From contig JAQCAD010000014.1 in the NCBI GenBank assembly GCA_027621915.1, positions 16,134 to 80,133 on the forward strand: DNA of 64,000 bases, written 5' to 3'. The translations under genes and the position numbers were made by a program. This document shows positions 55,784 to 64,000 of the stretch, one piece after another; position 1 is the first letter of the stretch; each line of letters begins with the position of its first letter. This DNA comes from Pseudomonadota bacterium (GTDB taxonomy: Bacteria > Pseudomonadota > Gammaproteobacteria > Steroidobacterales > Woeseiaceae). The notes beneath the pieces were generated by a model that saw nothing but the letters and a program-made list of their open reading frames with translations, had not been told where the DNA came from and searched no databases.

Positions 55784-57928
55784 TTACGATCTGGCCGGGG
55801 CGCCAGATGTTCGACCCGACGGCATGGAAAACAGCCGCACAAGGGCTGGCAACAACAGTAAATCGGTCAGAATTGCGGCGATAACCGCGAAACTGGTCAA
55901 CACGCCGAACCAGGCAATGGAGCGAATCTCGGCAAGGCCCAGCACGAGGAAACCGCCCGCCAGGATCACTGAGGTCATAACCAGTGTGCCGCCTGACTTC
56001 CGGGACGCGAGTCGCAGCGATTCGGCTAAACTCGCGCCAGGTGCCGGCCTGAGTATGTGCACCGTGTCATCGACGACGAGGCCCAGAATGACGCTGGCAA
56101 TCGTCGCTGACGCGACGTCTAGGGGTATACCCGACAGGCCCATCAGGCCGAGGGTCAGTGCGACCGGTATCGCATTGGCAGGCAGCGCGAGCAGCACCCG
56201 ACGCCAGGACCGCATTCCGATACCCAGCAGAATGACGATCAACACAATGGCCGAGGCGAAACCCCTGACCTGGGACATGACGATTTCGTCGATGATCCGC
56301 GTATACAGTGGCGCATAGCCGGCAGGTTTCAGCGTAAGGTTGAATGGAAAGTCAGCGGTCATCTGGATCTCTTCGATCAACGATTGCACCGCCACCGACG
56401 ACAGGATCGGCGCGCCGAAGGAGACTCTCAACTCATGCGCGCCGCTTACCATCGATTGGAAGGTTGTCGGCGAGAACTGTTGCATGCGGTTGATCTCGCG
56501 GGACAGCCGCTGGATACCAACCGAGGTTGGCGTTTCGGTGGTCGCCAGGTCGAACGCGCTGACCAGCGACCAGCTCCACTCTATTTTCGGGATCTGCAGC
56601 GCCGCTTTTTGCCACGCCCAGATCGCATCAAGGTTCTGAGTGGTCAGGACGTCACCCTCGGCAGTAACGGTAAATTCGATGGGCACGTAGGCGCCGAATT
56701 GTCGTTCAATAAAATCGGAGTCCTGTCGCACGGGATGTGACTTCTTCAGATAGCCGATCGAACCCGTATCAACGTTCAGCAGACCGATGCCGTATCCCGC
56801 AATGGCCGCCAGGAGCAAAAAAACCGCCAATACCGGTTTGAACCGGCGAGTGCCGAAATCACACAGACTTGCCGCTGCGGTATCGGCCGACATGCGCCGA
56901 CTCACCGGCTCCACGCCTGGCCAGGAAAGCGCAGCCGTAACAATGACCATCGAACAAATGAAGGCTGCGACCATACCCGCGGCACCGAACCAACCGAGCT
57001 GTTGAACAGCCGGCAATCCCGATGCAGCAAGGCCGAGAAAACCGGCGGCGGTGGTCGCCGAAGTCAGAAAGCACGGCCCAATAGATTCGCCGAGTCCGGC
57101 GATCACTCTTTCATTTTGCGCAAGATTCGCATCCTGCTCCGCCACACTTCGCAGTACGTGCATACAATCGGCAATACCGATGACCAATACCAGCGTCGGC
57201 AGCACCATGGTCACCATGTGCAACTGATGACCGGTCGCCGCATAAAGTCCCATCGTCCAGATCGTTGCCAACCCGACGGAAATTAACGTGACGAAAACCG
57301 GCAGGGCTCGACGGAAGCTGAAAGCCAATAAGAAAATCATCAGAAGATGTGCCGCCAGGATCAGCTCGGCTGCGCCAGTTGTCGATGCCTCGTTGAGGCC
57401 CTCGAATACGACGCCGTATCCGCCCAGATGCGTATCCAGACCATGCGCGTCAACTGCTTTTCGAATTTCTGTCAGTAGCTGTGCGCGCCGGGACTCCGCG
57501 TCAGCCCCAATCGTCGGCTGCACGATGAGCGCGGTCGTCTTGCCGTCCGCGCTAAGCAGTCGACCCCGCACACTGGCCAGCGATTCCGGAACAGTGACCA
57601 GCGATGTCACAGTGGCAACGCTTTCTAGATCCAGCAGTCTGTCGGTCAACTCACCGACGAGGTAAACACTTTCATCCGAAGTAAAAACCGAATCATCACG
57701 ATAGCTGACGGCAACAACGATAATTTCGTCACTACCGTAGGCGTTCTGAAACTCCCGATAGTTGACTAACTCCGGATCATCCTCCGGGTACCAGATCTCC
57801 AGGGAATTCGAAACGGACAAGCTCGCCAGCTGCTGTGCGGCAGTCAGCGTGATCAGAAAAACCAGGGCACACAGTAAGAAACGATTTTTCCACAGAAATC
57901 GCGCCGATTTCGCACTTGATTGGCTCAC
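55784..57928 (-). CDS. MMPL/RND superfamily exporter
   Basis: This 714-residue transporter has 12 predicted helices in two halves, each with a large periplasmic loop. Conserved acidic membrane residues are in VIGIADCMHVLRS (helix 4) and GLVVDDTVHIL (helix 10), as in COG1033 exporters that move hydrophobic substrates such as lipids. The GTG start overlaps the stop of the PEP-utilizing enzyme (GTGA), so it is translationally coupled to it. It is likely to carry the product of this cluster across the inner membrane. Confidence 0.88.
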   Translation of the reverse strand: MSQSSAKSARFLWKNRFLLCALVFLITLTAAQQLASLSVSNSLEIWYPEDDPELVNYREFQNAYGSDEIIVVAVSYRDDSVFTSDESVYLVGELTDRLLDLESVATVTSLVTVPESLASVRGRLLSADGKTTALIVQPTIGADAESRRAQLLTEIRKAVDAHGLDTHLGGYGVVFEGLNEASTTGAAELILAAHLLMIFLLAFSFRRALPVFVTLISVGLATIWTMGLYAATGHQLHMVTMVLPTLVLVIGIADCMHVLRSVAEQDANLAQNERVIAGLGESIGPCFLTSATTAAGFLGLAASGLPAVQQLGWFGAAGMVAAFICSMVIVTAALSWPGVEPVSRRMSADTAAASLCDFGTRRFKPVLAVFLLLAAIAGYGIGLLNVDTGSIGYLKKSHPVRQDSDFIERQFGAYVPIEFTVTAEGDVLTTQNLDAIWAWQKAALQIPKIEWSWSLVSAFDLATTETPTSVGIQRLSREINRMQQFSPTTFQSMVSGAHELRVSFGAPILSSVAVQSLIEEIQMTADFPFNLTLKPAGYAPLYTRIIDEIVMSQVRGFASAIVLIVILLGIGMRSWRRVLLALPANAIPVALTLGLMGLSGIPLDVASATIASVILGLVVDDTVHILRPAPGASLAESLRLASRKSGGTLVMTSVILAGGFLVLGLAEIRSIAWFGVLTSFAVIAAILTDLLLLPALVRLFSMPSGRTSGAPARS

Positions 57929-60423
57929 GCTGCTTTTTCTGTCGCGTTGATTCTGCGAATCATGCCTGTTGCCCCGTTCAATTCCACCCAGTCACCGTCC
58001 GCGAGCCAGCTGCACGCGCCATCCACACCAACCACCGCGGGAATGCCCAGTTCACGCGCAACGATTGCCGAATGCGAGAGCAGACTACCCCGCTCCATGA
58101 TCATGCCGCTAACCAGCGGAAAAATCGTTACCCAACCAGGATCCGTTCGCTGCGCCACGAGAATCTCGCCATCGCTGAATGCGGTACTGCGTGGATCCCG
58201 GACGATGCGAACAGGGCCACGGACAATGCCCTGAGAGCAGGCCTGCCCACATCGCAGGTCATTAGAAATTTCGGCGTCCTCTGTCGCTACTTTTTGCATG
58301 GACGATTTCAGTTGTGCCGGACCAATGGTGATAAACCGCCGGGGCGGATCATCGCTGCTTCGATACGCAGCGAATTCCCGTTGCCTGGTCGCGACGATTT
58401 CAGACAGGTCCGCACTGATGCCGGTGCCGCGAATCACTCCGGTAATTTCTGCAACGTCGAGATAGAAAATGTCGTCAACGATATCCGTGATACCCAACTG
58501 GACGAAGCGGTGGCCGATCTCGACAAATATTGCCCTTACACGACCGTAGACGCGGGTCCGTTCAAAGCGAAGATTTTCCCTGTCGCGCACGCGGGCGCGT
58601 GCAAGTGCGAGGACTGCACCATATATTTTCCTGTGAAAAAAACGGCCGCGAAATGCGTCGGCAATTTTCTTTTCGGCATTTTGCCGCAACAGGTCCACCG
58701 TTCCCGATTCCTTCTGGTAAGCGCCCGAGCGCGCCAATTGACCGACTGCCCGCAGCAACGGCAATGGATTATCGATTAATGTTGCGCTTTCGAGCTTCAA
58801 TTCATCCAGGCAGCGGTCGCCGAATTTAGCAACGTAGTCTCCGTAGGCAGTCCTGAACTTGTCGTTGCTCGCAATATAGGCCTGTATCGAATCGGATTCG
58901 AGGTCGCATAAGGCGTGAACGAAATCAGTATCGGCAGCGGCAATCGCGGCGAGTTCTTTCATTCTCCCGACTGGCTCAAGACTGATGATGCCTGACTCTC
59001 CCGACACAAGGTCGTTGTGAATCCCGGCGAGATCCGCGTTAAGCCACCGCTCGCCAAGATGCCGCAACGCGCCGTGAAAAATCATGCAGTACAAATCGTT
59101 GATCAGCGGCGTGTCCCAGGCGGGAATTACCTGGTTCTGCAGACGCTCGTAAGTATCGATGAGTTCATCGAGTGATTGTGATTCCAGCTTCACCGGCTGT
59201 AGTGAGGCGTCCAGTTTCTGATGAAAACGACGAACCCGGGAATTGTGCAAAGACATTCCTGCGATCAGTCGCCGGGCCACCCTGACAATACCGAGGAATG
59301 CTCGCAGACCGGCAAAGCGCCGATCATCCTCGGCGACCGGAATCGCGTCGGCCGGCAGCCCTTGTGTGACGCCCATCATCTGCTCCATGAAGCGGCGATT
59401 GAAGCGAAACCCCGGCGTCAACATCAGCAACCGGTACCAGTTGAGCAAGTTGTAATACACGCGACCCTGGATCAATCCGATCATTTGTTCATAGGCGCGG
59501 CTGTTCCGGATAATTGCGCGCTCGCTCACGCCGAGCGTACGGCCCAGATGGCGATAAGCTTCCTGGTAGGCAGAGCGCGCTACGGAAAAAGTCAGGGGCG
59601 TTGTGACGCCGCCGTAGCTCTCGACAATATTACTGTTGTCCCACAAGGCGTATGAACCGGCGGAGGGCGCAGCCTGCAAAGTCGTGATGTCCCTGCTTTG
59701 CAGAAGGTAAAGGCGACTGCCCTCGAACGCCCACTCGATATCCTGGGGCTTGCCGAGGTATTCGCTCACGTCCCTGGCGAGCCTGGCGACCCTGGCAACC
59801 TGATGTTCCGTCAGTACCGCCCCCTGGCCCTGCAGCTCCGTTGACCGGATTTTCCCTTTCGTATCGACACGCCAGGTATCACCCTGATCATTGCCACTGA
59901 CCAATGATTCGCCGGTTCCGCGGGTCGCGGCAACCACCGCGACAGACGTATCCCCCGTTATCGGATCCGCTGCGAAAGAAACACCAGCCGAGTCGGCTTT
60001 GACCATGCGCTGCACGAGTACGGCAGGCGGTATTTCATCGCCTGTGACTCCCTGTGATTCGCGGTAGCTGTCAATGTGATTACTCGACGACGACCTCGTT
60101 ACCTTGATCGCAAATGGCAGGATCTCGCGACGATCGACATGCAAGAAAGTATCGAACTGTCCCGCGAACGACAAGCGCGAGCCATCTTCCTCACGGGATG
60201 ATGACCGCACGGCCACCTGGTCACCATCAGTACAAATCGCCTGTGCTGCCCGTGCGATCTCGTCCTGCAGTGCCACCGTAGAACACGCGGCCGTTCCGCC
60301 AGACGTAATGACAAAAAATGCCGGAACGTCGAAGCCCGCAATTTGCAATTTCCCGAGCGTCGCGGCTTTGTTGCCAGCCAGAGCGTGATCACAAAATTGA
60401 TCTTTCGAATGCAGAATTTTCAT
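57925..60423 (-). CDS. PEP-synthase/rifampicin-phosphotransferase-like enzyme
   Basis: This 832-residue protein has the order ATP-grasp, long middle region, swivelling His domain. The N-terminal ATP-binding part has VAVRSSSREEDGSRLSFAGQ, VSFAADPITGD and DIEWAFEGSRLYLLQSRDIT, as in PPDK and PEP synthase. The phosphohistidine domain has ERGSLLSHSAIVARELGIP, with the catalytic histidine at 784. There is no PEP/pyruvate-binding TIM barrel between them; instead a region of about 350 residues without a recognised signature. This order is that of rifampicin phosphotransferase. A hydroxyl substrate related to isoprenoid or lipid is inferred. It begins 21 bases after the prenyltransferase. Confidence 0.85.
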   Translation of the reverse strand: MKILHSKDQFCDHALAGNKAATLGKLQIAGFDVPAFFVITSGGTAACSTVALQDEIARAAQAICTDGDQVAVRSSSREEDGSRLSFAGQFDTFLHVDRREILPFAIKVTRSSSSNHIDSYRESQGVTGDEIPPAVLVQRMVKADSAGVSFAADPITGDTSVAVVAATRGTGESLVSGNDQGDTWRVDTKGKIRSTELQGQGAVLTEHQVARVARLARDVSEYLGKPQDIEWAFEGSRLYLLQSRDITTLQAAPSAGSYALWDNSNIVESYGGVTTPLTFSVARSAYQEAYRHLGRTLGVSERAIIRNSRAYEQMIGLIQGRVYYNLLNWYRLLMLTPGFRFNRRFMEQMMGVTQGLPADAIPVAEDDRRFAGLRAFLGIVRVARRLIAGMSLHNSRVRRFHQKLDASLQPVKLESQSLDELIDTYERLQNQVIPAWDTPLINDLYCMIFHGALRHLGERWLNADLAGIHNDLVSGESGIISLEPVGRMKELAAIAAADTDFVHALCDLESDSIQAYIASNDKFRTAYGDYVAKFGDRCLDELKLESATLIDNPLPLLRAVGQLARSGAYQKESGTVDLLRQNAEKKIADAFRGRFFHRKIYGAVLALARARVRDRENLRFERTRVYGRVRAIFVEIGHRFVQLGITDIVDDIFYLDVAEITGVIRGTGISADLSEIVATRQREFAAYRSSDDPPRRFITIGPAQLKSSMQKVATEDAEISNDLRCGQACSQGIVRGPVRIVRDPRSTAFSDGEILVAQRTDPGWVTIFPLVSGMIMERGSLLSHSAIVARELGIPAVVGVDGACSWLADGDWVELNGATGMIRRINATEKAA

Positions 60424-60444
60424 TTCAATTTCCCTTGTCTACGC

Positions 60445-61344
60445 TCACCCGATCACTGCCTGCAGCGGGCCCAACCCCAGGTACAGCAACATCGTGAACA
60501 GCCCGGAGCCGGGCTCGATGAATCGAATCGATGCTTTCGAATTCGATTTCGTCGGCATTAAGACAGCGACAATGACGACAAGGCCCAGTATTGCGATACC
60601 GGAATTGATTGCGAGATTCGTGTCGCCGTAAAAAGCCGCTGCACGCACGAATGCGGCAACGGCAAGCGCACATGCCGCGGTCCATGCAGACAAAGCAATG
60701 CCGATACCCCACAGCGAACTGTAGGTTTCCACGCCATCACGCTCGGCATCCGGTGACTTTATTTTTCGACCGATCTCCAGGACGAGACCGCACCCGAACG
60801 CGAAGAGGAGTAGCCAGCCGAGTCCGGTCGGCATCGCACGGCATTCGCAAAGCCAGTCGAATGCGCTGACATAAAACGCGATCAGCGGCATGATCAGCAT
60901 GTGACTGATCAGATATACAGACGGCGTCTTCTTCAGCCAGTTCGCAACGAAGAATTCTTTCGTCATCAGCCCGAGGTATGTCCAGACCAGAATGAGTATC
61001 GGCACCAGGCCAATGTCGATGTAAATCGCGATGGCAAATTGCACTACCGCGCCGATCCACGCCACCCGCGCCAGTTCCTTAAGGGAAATCAGTCCACGCG
61101 GAACAGGCCTTCCTGGTCGGTATTTTGAATCGTCGGCGAAGTCCTTGAATTCATCCGCCACCCGAAGTTGAAAGAACAGGATTACGGTCGTAATAACCGC
61201 GCCGGCAATCCGCAAAATGTCCGGGAACCCGCCCTCCTGGAGCGACGAAAACAGCATGACCGACAGGCAAAATACGATAACCATCGGACCGTGCGCCAGG
61301 ACCGGAAACCGTTCTCTCTGGTAAATCCACCATCGGTTATTCAT
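60445..61344 (-). CDS. UbiA family prenyltransferase
   Basis: This 299-residue integral-membrane protein has the start at 61344 (MNNRWWIYQ); the longer open frame upstream lies inside the HMG-CoA reductase gene. The first Asp-rich motif is RVADEFKDFADD, followed by RPGRPVPRG. The second is KSPDAERDGVETYSSLWG. About eight or nine helices are predicted. UbiA enzymes attach prenyl chains to aromatic rings, haem, chlorophyll, glycerol or menaquinone precursors. The start overlaps the HMG-CoA reductase stop by eight bases. Confidence 0.88.
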   Translation of the reverse strand: MNNRWWIYQRERFPVLAHGPMVIVFCLSVMLFSSLQEGGFPDILRIAGAVITTVILFFQLRVADEFKDFADDSKYRPGRPVPRGLISLKELARVAWIGAVVQFAIAIYIDIGLVPILILVWTYLGLMTKEFFVANWLKKTPSVYLISHMLIMPLIAFYVSAFDWLCECRAMPTGLGWLLLFAFGCGLVLEIGRKIKSPDAERDGVETYSSLWGIGIALSAWTAACALAVAAFVRAAAFYGDTNLAINSGIAILGLVVIVAVLMPTKSNSKASIRFIEPGSGLFTMLLYLGLGPLQAVIG

Positions 61345-62533
61345 TGCCTTTGCTCCGCTGCATTGTTGCGCCCCGGGACAAGCTGCGGTGTGCGGCGGCA
61401 AAATCACCGGAGCAAAAAGCGCCGATGATGGACAACTCGCCGGCCAGGACGATGCCGGCACATACTTCCGCCAGCGCCTCGCTCTTGCCGGGACCTGACA
61501 AACCGAGAATATCGAGGCAAGCCCGCGCACTTGGCAGGCCGGTGCCGCCACCGACAGTGCCGACGATAATGTTCGGCAGGGTCACGCTGGTGTACAGGTC
61601 GCCCTCGTCCGTTACCTCCATCCTGGTGACGCCCGTCGCCGATTCGGCGACACAGGCCACGTCCTGCCCGCAGGCCAGGTAAAGCGCAGCGAGGCCGTTC
61701 GCGAAATGGCCCTGTATTCCGGTGGTTCCGCTCATCACGCCGCCCACGGCTCCCGCTGACCAGTATTCAGTCATTCTCACCGGCGTCGTATGCAGGACGC
61801 GCTCGATCAGCGAGCCGGGGACGATCACGTCTGCGACGACCCGCTTGCCCCTGACATCTGCCAGGCTCTGGGATGCGGCTTTTTTGTCCCCGGACAAATT
61901 GGCTTCCAGGAACCAGTAGCGCGGTGTCACCGGCGAGGATTCAAACAGGCTCTGGCATATAGCGTCCGACGCGAAGGTCACCATGTTCTGACCGGCGGCA
62001 TCGCCTGTCGTGTAACGAAGATCCACATAAACATGATTGCCCTCGATAATAGTGCGCACGCTTTTCAGCAGGCCAAAGCGGGTAATCTGCGGCACGATGT
62101 CGGTCATCCTGTCCCTGTTGGCAGCAACGAATTCAGCGAATCGAACCGCCTCGACCACGTTAGTAAAAGCGAACATCGGCGTACGACTGACTCCCTCGTC
62201 GACCACTCTCACGTGACAGCCGCCGGCCGAACTGACGAGCCGTGCGCCACGGTTGTAGGAGGCGACCAGGGCAGCCTCGGTTGTCGCCAGCGGCACCGAG
62301 TAATCATGCGTGCCGCTCGCACCACATATTCGAATGGGCCCTGCAATACCAACGGGAATGTTCACAGTGCCGAGGTATCCTTCGATGTTGTGGCTGTAAA
62401 GGGACGCGTTCGCCCGCGCCTTTCGATCGAAGATCTCGGCCTTGGCAGCAGGGGCCTGCAATCGATTCCACCGCACAGAGGTCTCAAAAGTTGTTGAATC
62501 AGCATTTGTGTAGGCTTGTCGGCTTGCGTCCAT
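61337..62533 (-). CDS. HMG-CoA reductase, class I-like
   Basis: Hydroxymethylglutaryl-CoA reductase makes mevalonate, normally the entry to isoprenoids in eukaryotes and archaea. The start at 62533 has GGGAG seven bases upstream and gives 398 residues; an ATG at 62599 is less supported. All catalytic residues of human class I enzyme have counterparts: E86 in PLATTEA, K217 in SGDKKAA, D291 in GQDVACVAE and H382 in AAHRSLSRG. VGGGTGLPSARACLD is also typical. There is no N-terminal membrane domain. Gammaproteobacteria normally use the MEP pathway, so this gene is unexpected. It starts the operon with UbiA. Confidence 0.9.
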   Translation of the reverse strand: MDASRQAYTNADSTTFETSVRWNRLQAPAAKAEIFDRKARANASLYSHNIEGYLGTVNIPVGIAGPIRICGASGTHDYSVPLATTEAALVASYNRGARLVSSAGGCHVRVVDEGVSRTPMFAFTNVVEAVRFAEFVAANRDRMTDIVPQITRFGLLKSVRTIIEGNHVYVDLRYTTGDAAGQNMVTFASDAICQSLFESSPVTPRYWFLEANLSGDKKAASQSLADVRGKRVVADVIVPGSLIERVLHTTPVRMTEYWSAGAVGGVMSGTTGIQGHFANGLAALYLACGQDVACVAESATGVTRMEVTDEGDLYTSVTLPNIIVGTVGGGTGLPSARACLDILGLSGPGKSEALAEVCAGIVLAGELSIIGAFCSGDFAAAHRSLSRGATMQRSKGNE

Positions 62534-62788
62534 CTTGTTGCTCCCGGAGCTGTTGTCAGCGAATGTGACGCAACTATTGCCGGTTGTGGCCCGATCCACA
62601 TGACTAAGCCAGGATCACTTCAGGATGATTCCCTGATGGAATCCTGAGGGAAGATTATCCCTGTAAAACAATCTCTTATGGATTCTTACAGGCAGTTTCC
62701 CGAGACCACATTGCGGAATTAATCTGGTCGCCCGCACCTGCAGCTGGCACAATCGCCGCCTTTGTGACCAACGAGAGCATCGTCTGCA
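62534..62788. other. divergent region between HMG-CoA reductase and membrane-protein genes
   Basis: A 255-base region. It contains the less likely upstream HMGR ATG (62599) and a CTCTTATGGATTC stretch around 62670. I see no clear hexamers, repeats or small coding frame. Confidence 0.4.
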
Positions 62789-63634
62789 TTGAACACCGAT
62801 CGCGGTCGCCTGTTTAAGCTGTTCAAATACGGTGTCTACGCGCTGCTGACGGCGAACATCTTCATTTTTTTCGTTGAAGAATGGACAGCAGCTCCTCACC
62901 GATTCGCGGACGGTGTCGGTTTTGGCGACATCATTGAGGGATTTACGGCGACCATCGACACAGCCGCCTGGGTGATCCTGCTGCTGATGTTCGAACTTGA
63001 AACATACGTTCTCGACGACAAAAGTTTTACGAACCGGGTGACCTGGTCCCTGCACGGTCTTCGCGCCATTTGTTACGGCTTCATCGTGTATTCGTTTTAT
63101 GGCTACATTGCCACGATGCTGTTCATGACGAGCGCGTCGCCATTCGCGGACCTGAGCGACCTTTGCACCCTTGTCGACGGCCAGTGGTCCTACGCGATCG
63201 ATCTTGACGAATATACTGTCCTGACAGGCGCCAACTGCGCGGCGCTGTCGACAGCCGGCATCTTCATGCAATTGTCAGGATTGACCGCAGTCGTGGATCA
63301 GGCAGGACTCGCCGACATCATCTGGCTCACCCGGGTCGATGTGATAAACGCCGGTACCTGGCTACTGGTCGTCCTGGTGCTGGAATTCGATGTCCGCCTG
63401 CAGGAACACGATCGACTAAAGGGCGGCGCATTGAAATTCAGCAACTTCAGCAAGTATGTTTTGTACTCGACACTCTTGCTGGCCGCAATTTACTGGGGTT
63501 TCAAGGGAGATTTCGTCGATTTTTGGGATGCCTTCCTGTGGCTGGTCGCGTTTGTGTTCATCGAGTTGAATGTTGTTGACTGGCGAAAGGCGAGCTTAAA
63601 CGTCCCGCAAGGACCGATTCAGACTGCGAAGTAG
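62789..63634 (+). CDS. polytopic membrane protein of unknown family
   Basis: This 281-residue protein has about six predicted transmembrane helices: about 14-30, 55-75, 98-116, 165-185, 188-205 and 220-260 in two stretches. Acidic residues lie at membrane ends (IIEGFTATIDTAAW, FELETYVLDD). The start is a TTG at 62789 with GAGAG ahead of it; no ATG is available before the first helix. I recognise no family. It is divergent from the lipid cluster and could be related to it or to the TerB-like gene downstream. Confidence 0.6.
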   Translation: MNTDRGRLFKLFKYGVYALLTANIFIFFVEEWTAAPHRFADGVGFGDIIEGFTATIDTAAWVILLLMFELETYVLDDKSFTNRVTWSLHGLRAICYGFIVYSFYGYIATMLFMTSASPFADLSDLCTLVDGQWSYAIDLDEYTVLTGANCAALSTAGIFMQLSGLTAVVDQAGLADIIWLTRVDVINAGTWLLVVLVLEFDVRLQEHDRLKGGALKFSNFSKYVLYSTLLLAAIYWGFKGDFVDFWDAFLWLVAFVFIELNVVDWRKASLNVPQGPIQTAK

Positions 63635-63718
63635 CCGGTCAGTGAGGATTTCTGTATATTCTGCGCGAGGCATTGCGTCCGACATCAGACAATAAACGAC
63701 AACAAGAAGAGCTTTCAT

Positions 63719-63949
63719 ATGAGCATTGCAGATCTAAGCAGCGTACTTAAAATTTTTGGCGGGGCGGAAATAACTGCCAAAGAACAAAAGAGCGTCTACC
63801 AGGAGGTTCTCCTGATGGTTCTGGCTCGCGCATCGAGTTCGGACAGCAATATCCAACCGGTGGAAATCGAGACCATTCAGGAATTGATCGAGCGCGAAAC
63901 CGGCAAAAAGGTGAGTAACAAGGACATTCGAAATGAAGTGGTCAAGTAA
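63719..63949 (+). CDS. short TerB-like protein
   Basis: This 76-residue soluble protein includes VLLMVLARASSSDSNIQPVEIETIQELIER, which has the alternating pattern of the N-terminal half of TerB (tellurite-resistance) domains. It is about half the usual domain length and ends in a TAA 51 bases before the window edge. It could be a truncated copy or a naturally short form; the frames after the stop do not clearly continue it. AAGAAGAG precedes the ATG. Confidence 0.55.
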   Translation: MSIADLSSVLKIFGGAEITAKEQKSVYQEVLLMVLARASSSDSNIQPVEIETIQELIERETGKKVSNKDIRNEVVK

Positions 63950-64000
63950 TTCCGGACACTTTGTTAAGAGCTCTTTCGTAATCCATCGGTGTTGTATACC

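Noticed and set aside
57916..58779. 287-residue plus-strand frame
   Set aside because: Entirely antisense to the PEP-utilizing enzyme, with no domain or ribosome-binding site.
61790..62497. 235-residue plus-strand frame
   Set aside because: Antisense to the HMG-CoA reductase gene, whose catalytic residues are clearly in the other strand.
51181..62533. Archaeal-type ether-lipid pathway as explanation of the HMGR-UbiA cluster
   Set aside because: No GGGP synthase or geranylgeranyl reductase is present, and the CTP enzyme resembles Dgk1/VTE5 rather than CarS, so I kept a general lipid/isoprenoid description.

Overview
The window is chromosomal DNA of a gammaproteobacterium. The evidence is a bifunctional ThrA with thrB and thrC behind it, a complete ybgC-tolQRAB-pal-cpoB cluster behind yebC-ruvCAB, synthetase-only RelA, RoxA, ArfB, TatD, and a sucA-sucB-lpd operon. 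The purB / roxA / nudJ / mnmA neighbourhood resembles the one in Pseudomonas. An AlkB alkane hydroxylase with rubredoxin and the general gene style suggest a marine, heterotrophic lineage. A Woeseiales-like organism is my guess, but nothing in the window proves it. I see no rRNA, CRISPR array, insertion sequence, integrase or phage gene.

Layout: 1-4438 (+) holds the end of purB, then roxA, a standalone DUF7931-like domain, nudJ and mnmA. 4521-8259 (+) holds acnA and a DUF2333 membrane protein. 8299-9854 (-) holds a YgjP-type metallopeptidase and a periplasmic protein built from VNG repeats. 10009-12725 (+) holds an ABC exporter pair and tatD. 12805-16604 and on to 19102 (-) hold a cyclase-family protein, a NERD protein and thrC-thrB-thrA. 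A tRNA-Lys(UUU) lies at 19207-19281. 19363-27447 (-) is one long envelope and recombination run from yebC down to cpoB. relA is divergent from it at 27606-29738.

29840-30675 (+) carries a small membrane protein and an encapsulated-ferritin-like protein with no encapsulin gene beside it. 30680-36215 (-) is the 2-oxoglutarate dehydrogenase operon. 37050-38401 (+) encodes AlkB and an overlapping 53-residue rubredoxin. 38479-39535 holds a CPBP-type intramembrane protease convergent with a 60-residue double-glycine-leader peptide gene. 39818-49703 is a mixed set: a beta-barrel protein, an FAD oxidoreductase with an MFS transporter, arfB, a CadC-like TPR regulator, a glyoxalase-fold protein, an epimerase with a Tat-like leader, and an M20 amidohydrolase.

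The accessory right-hand part is the most unusual. At 49851-49997 nine TGTCGAT half-sites sit on an exact 10-bp lattice in front of a class II Fic protein with a probable C-terminal winged helix. From 62533 back to 51181 on the minus strand are eight closely spaced genes. They encode a class I-like HMG-CoA reductase, a UbiA prenyltransferase, a PEP-synthase/rifampicin-phosphotransferase-like enzyme, an MMPL/RND exporter, a BtaA-like aminocarboxypropyl transferase, a CTP-dependent lipid kinase of the VTE5/Dgk1 family, a GNAT-like protein and an OleC-like AMP ligase. Together they look like an uncharacterised pathway that makes, decorates and exports a lipid or isoprenoid. A divergent polytopic membrane protein of unknown family and a short TerB-like protein close the window.
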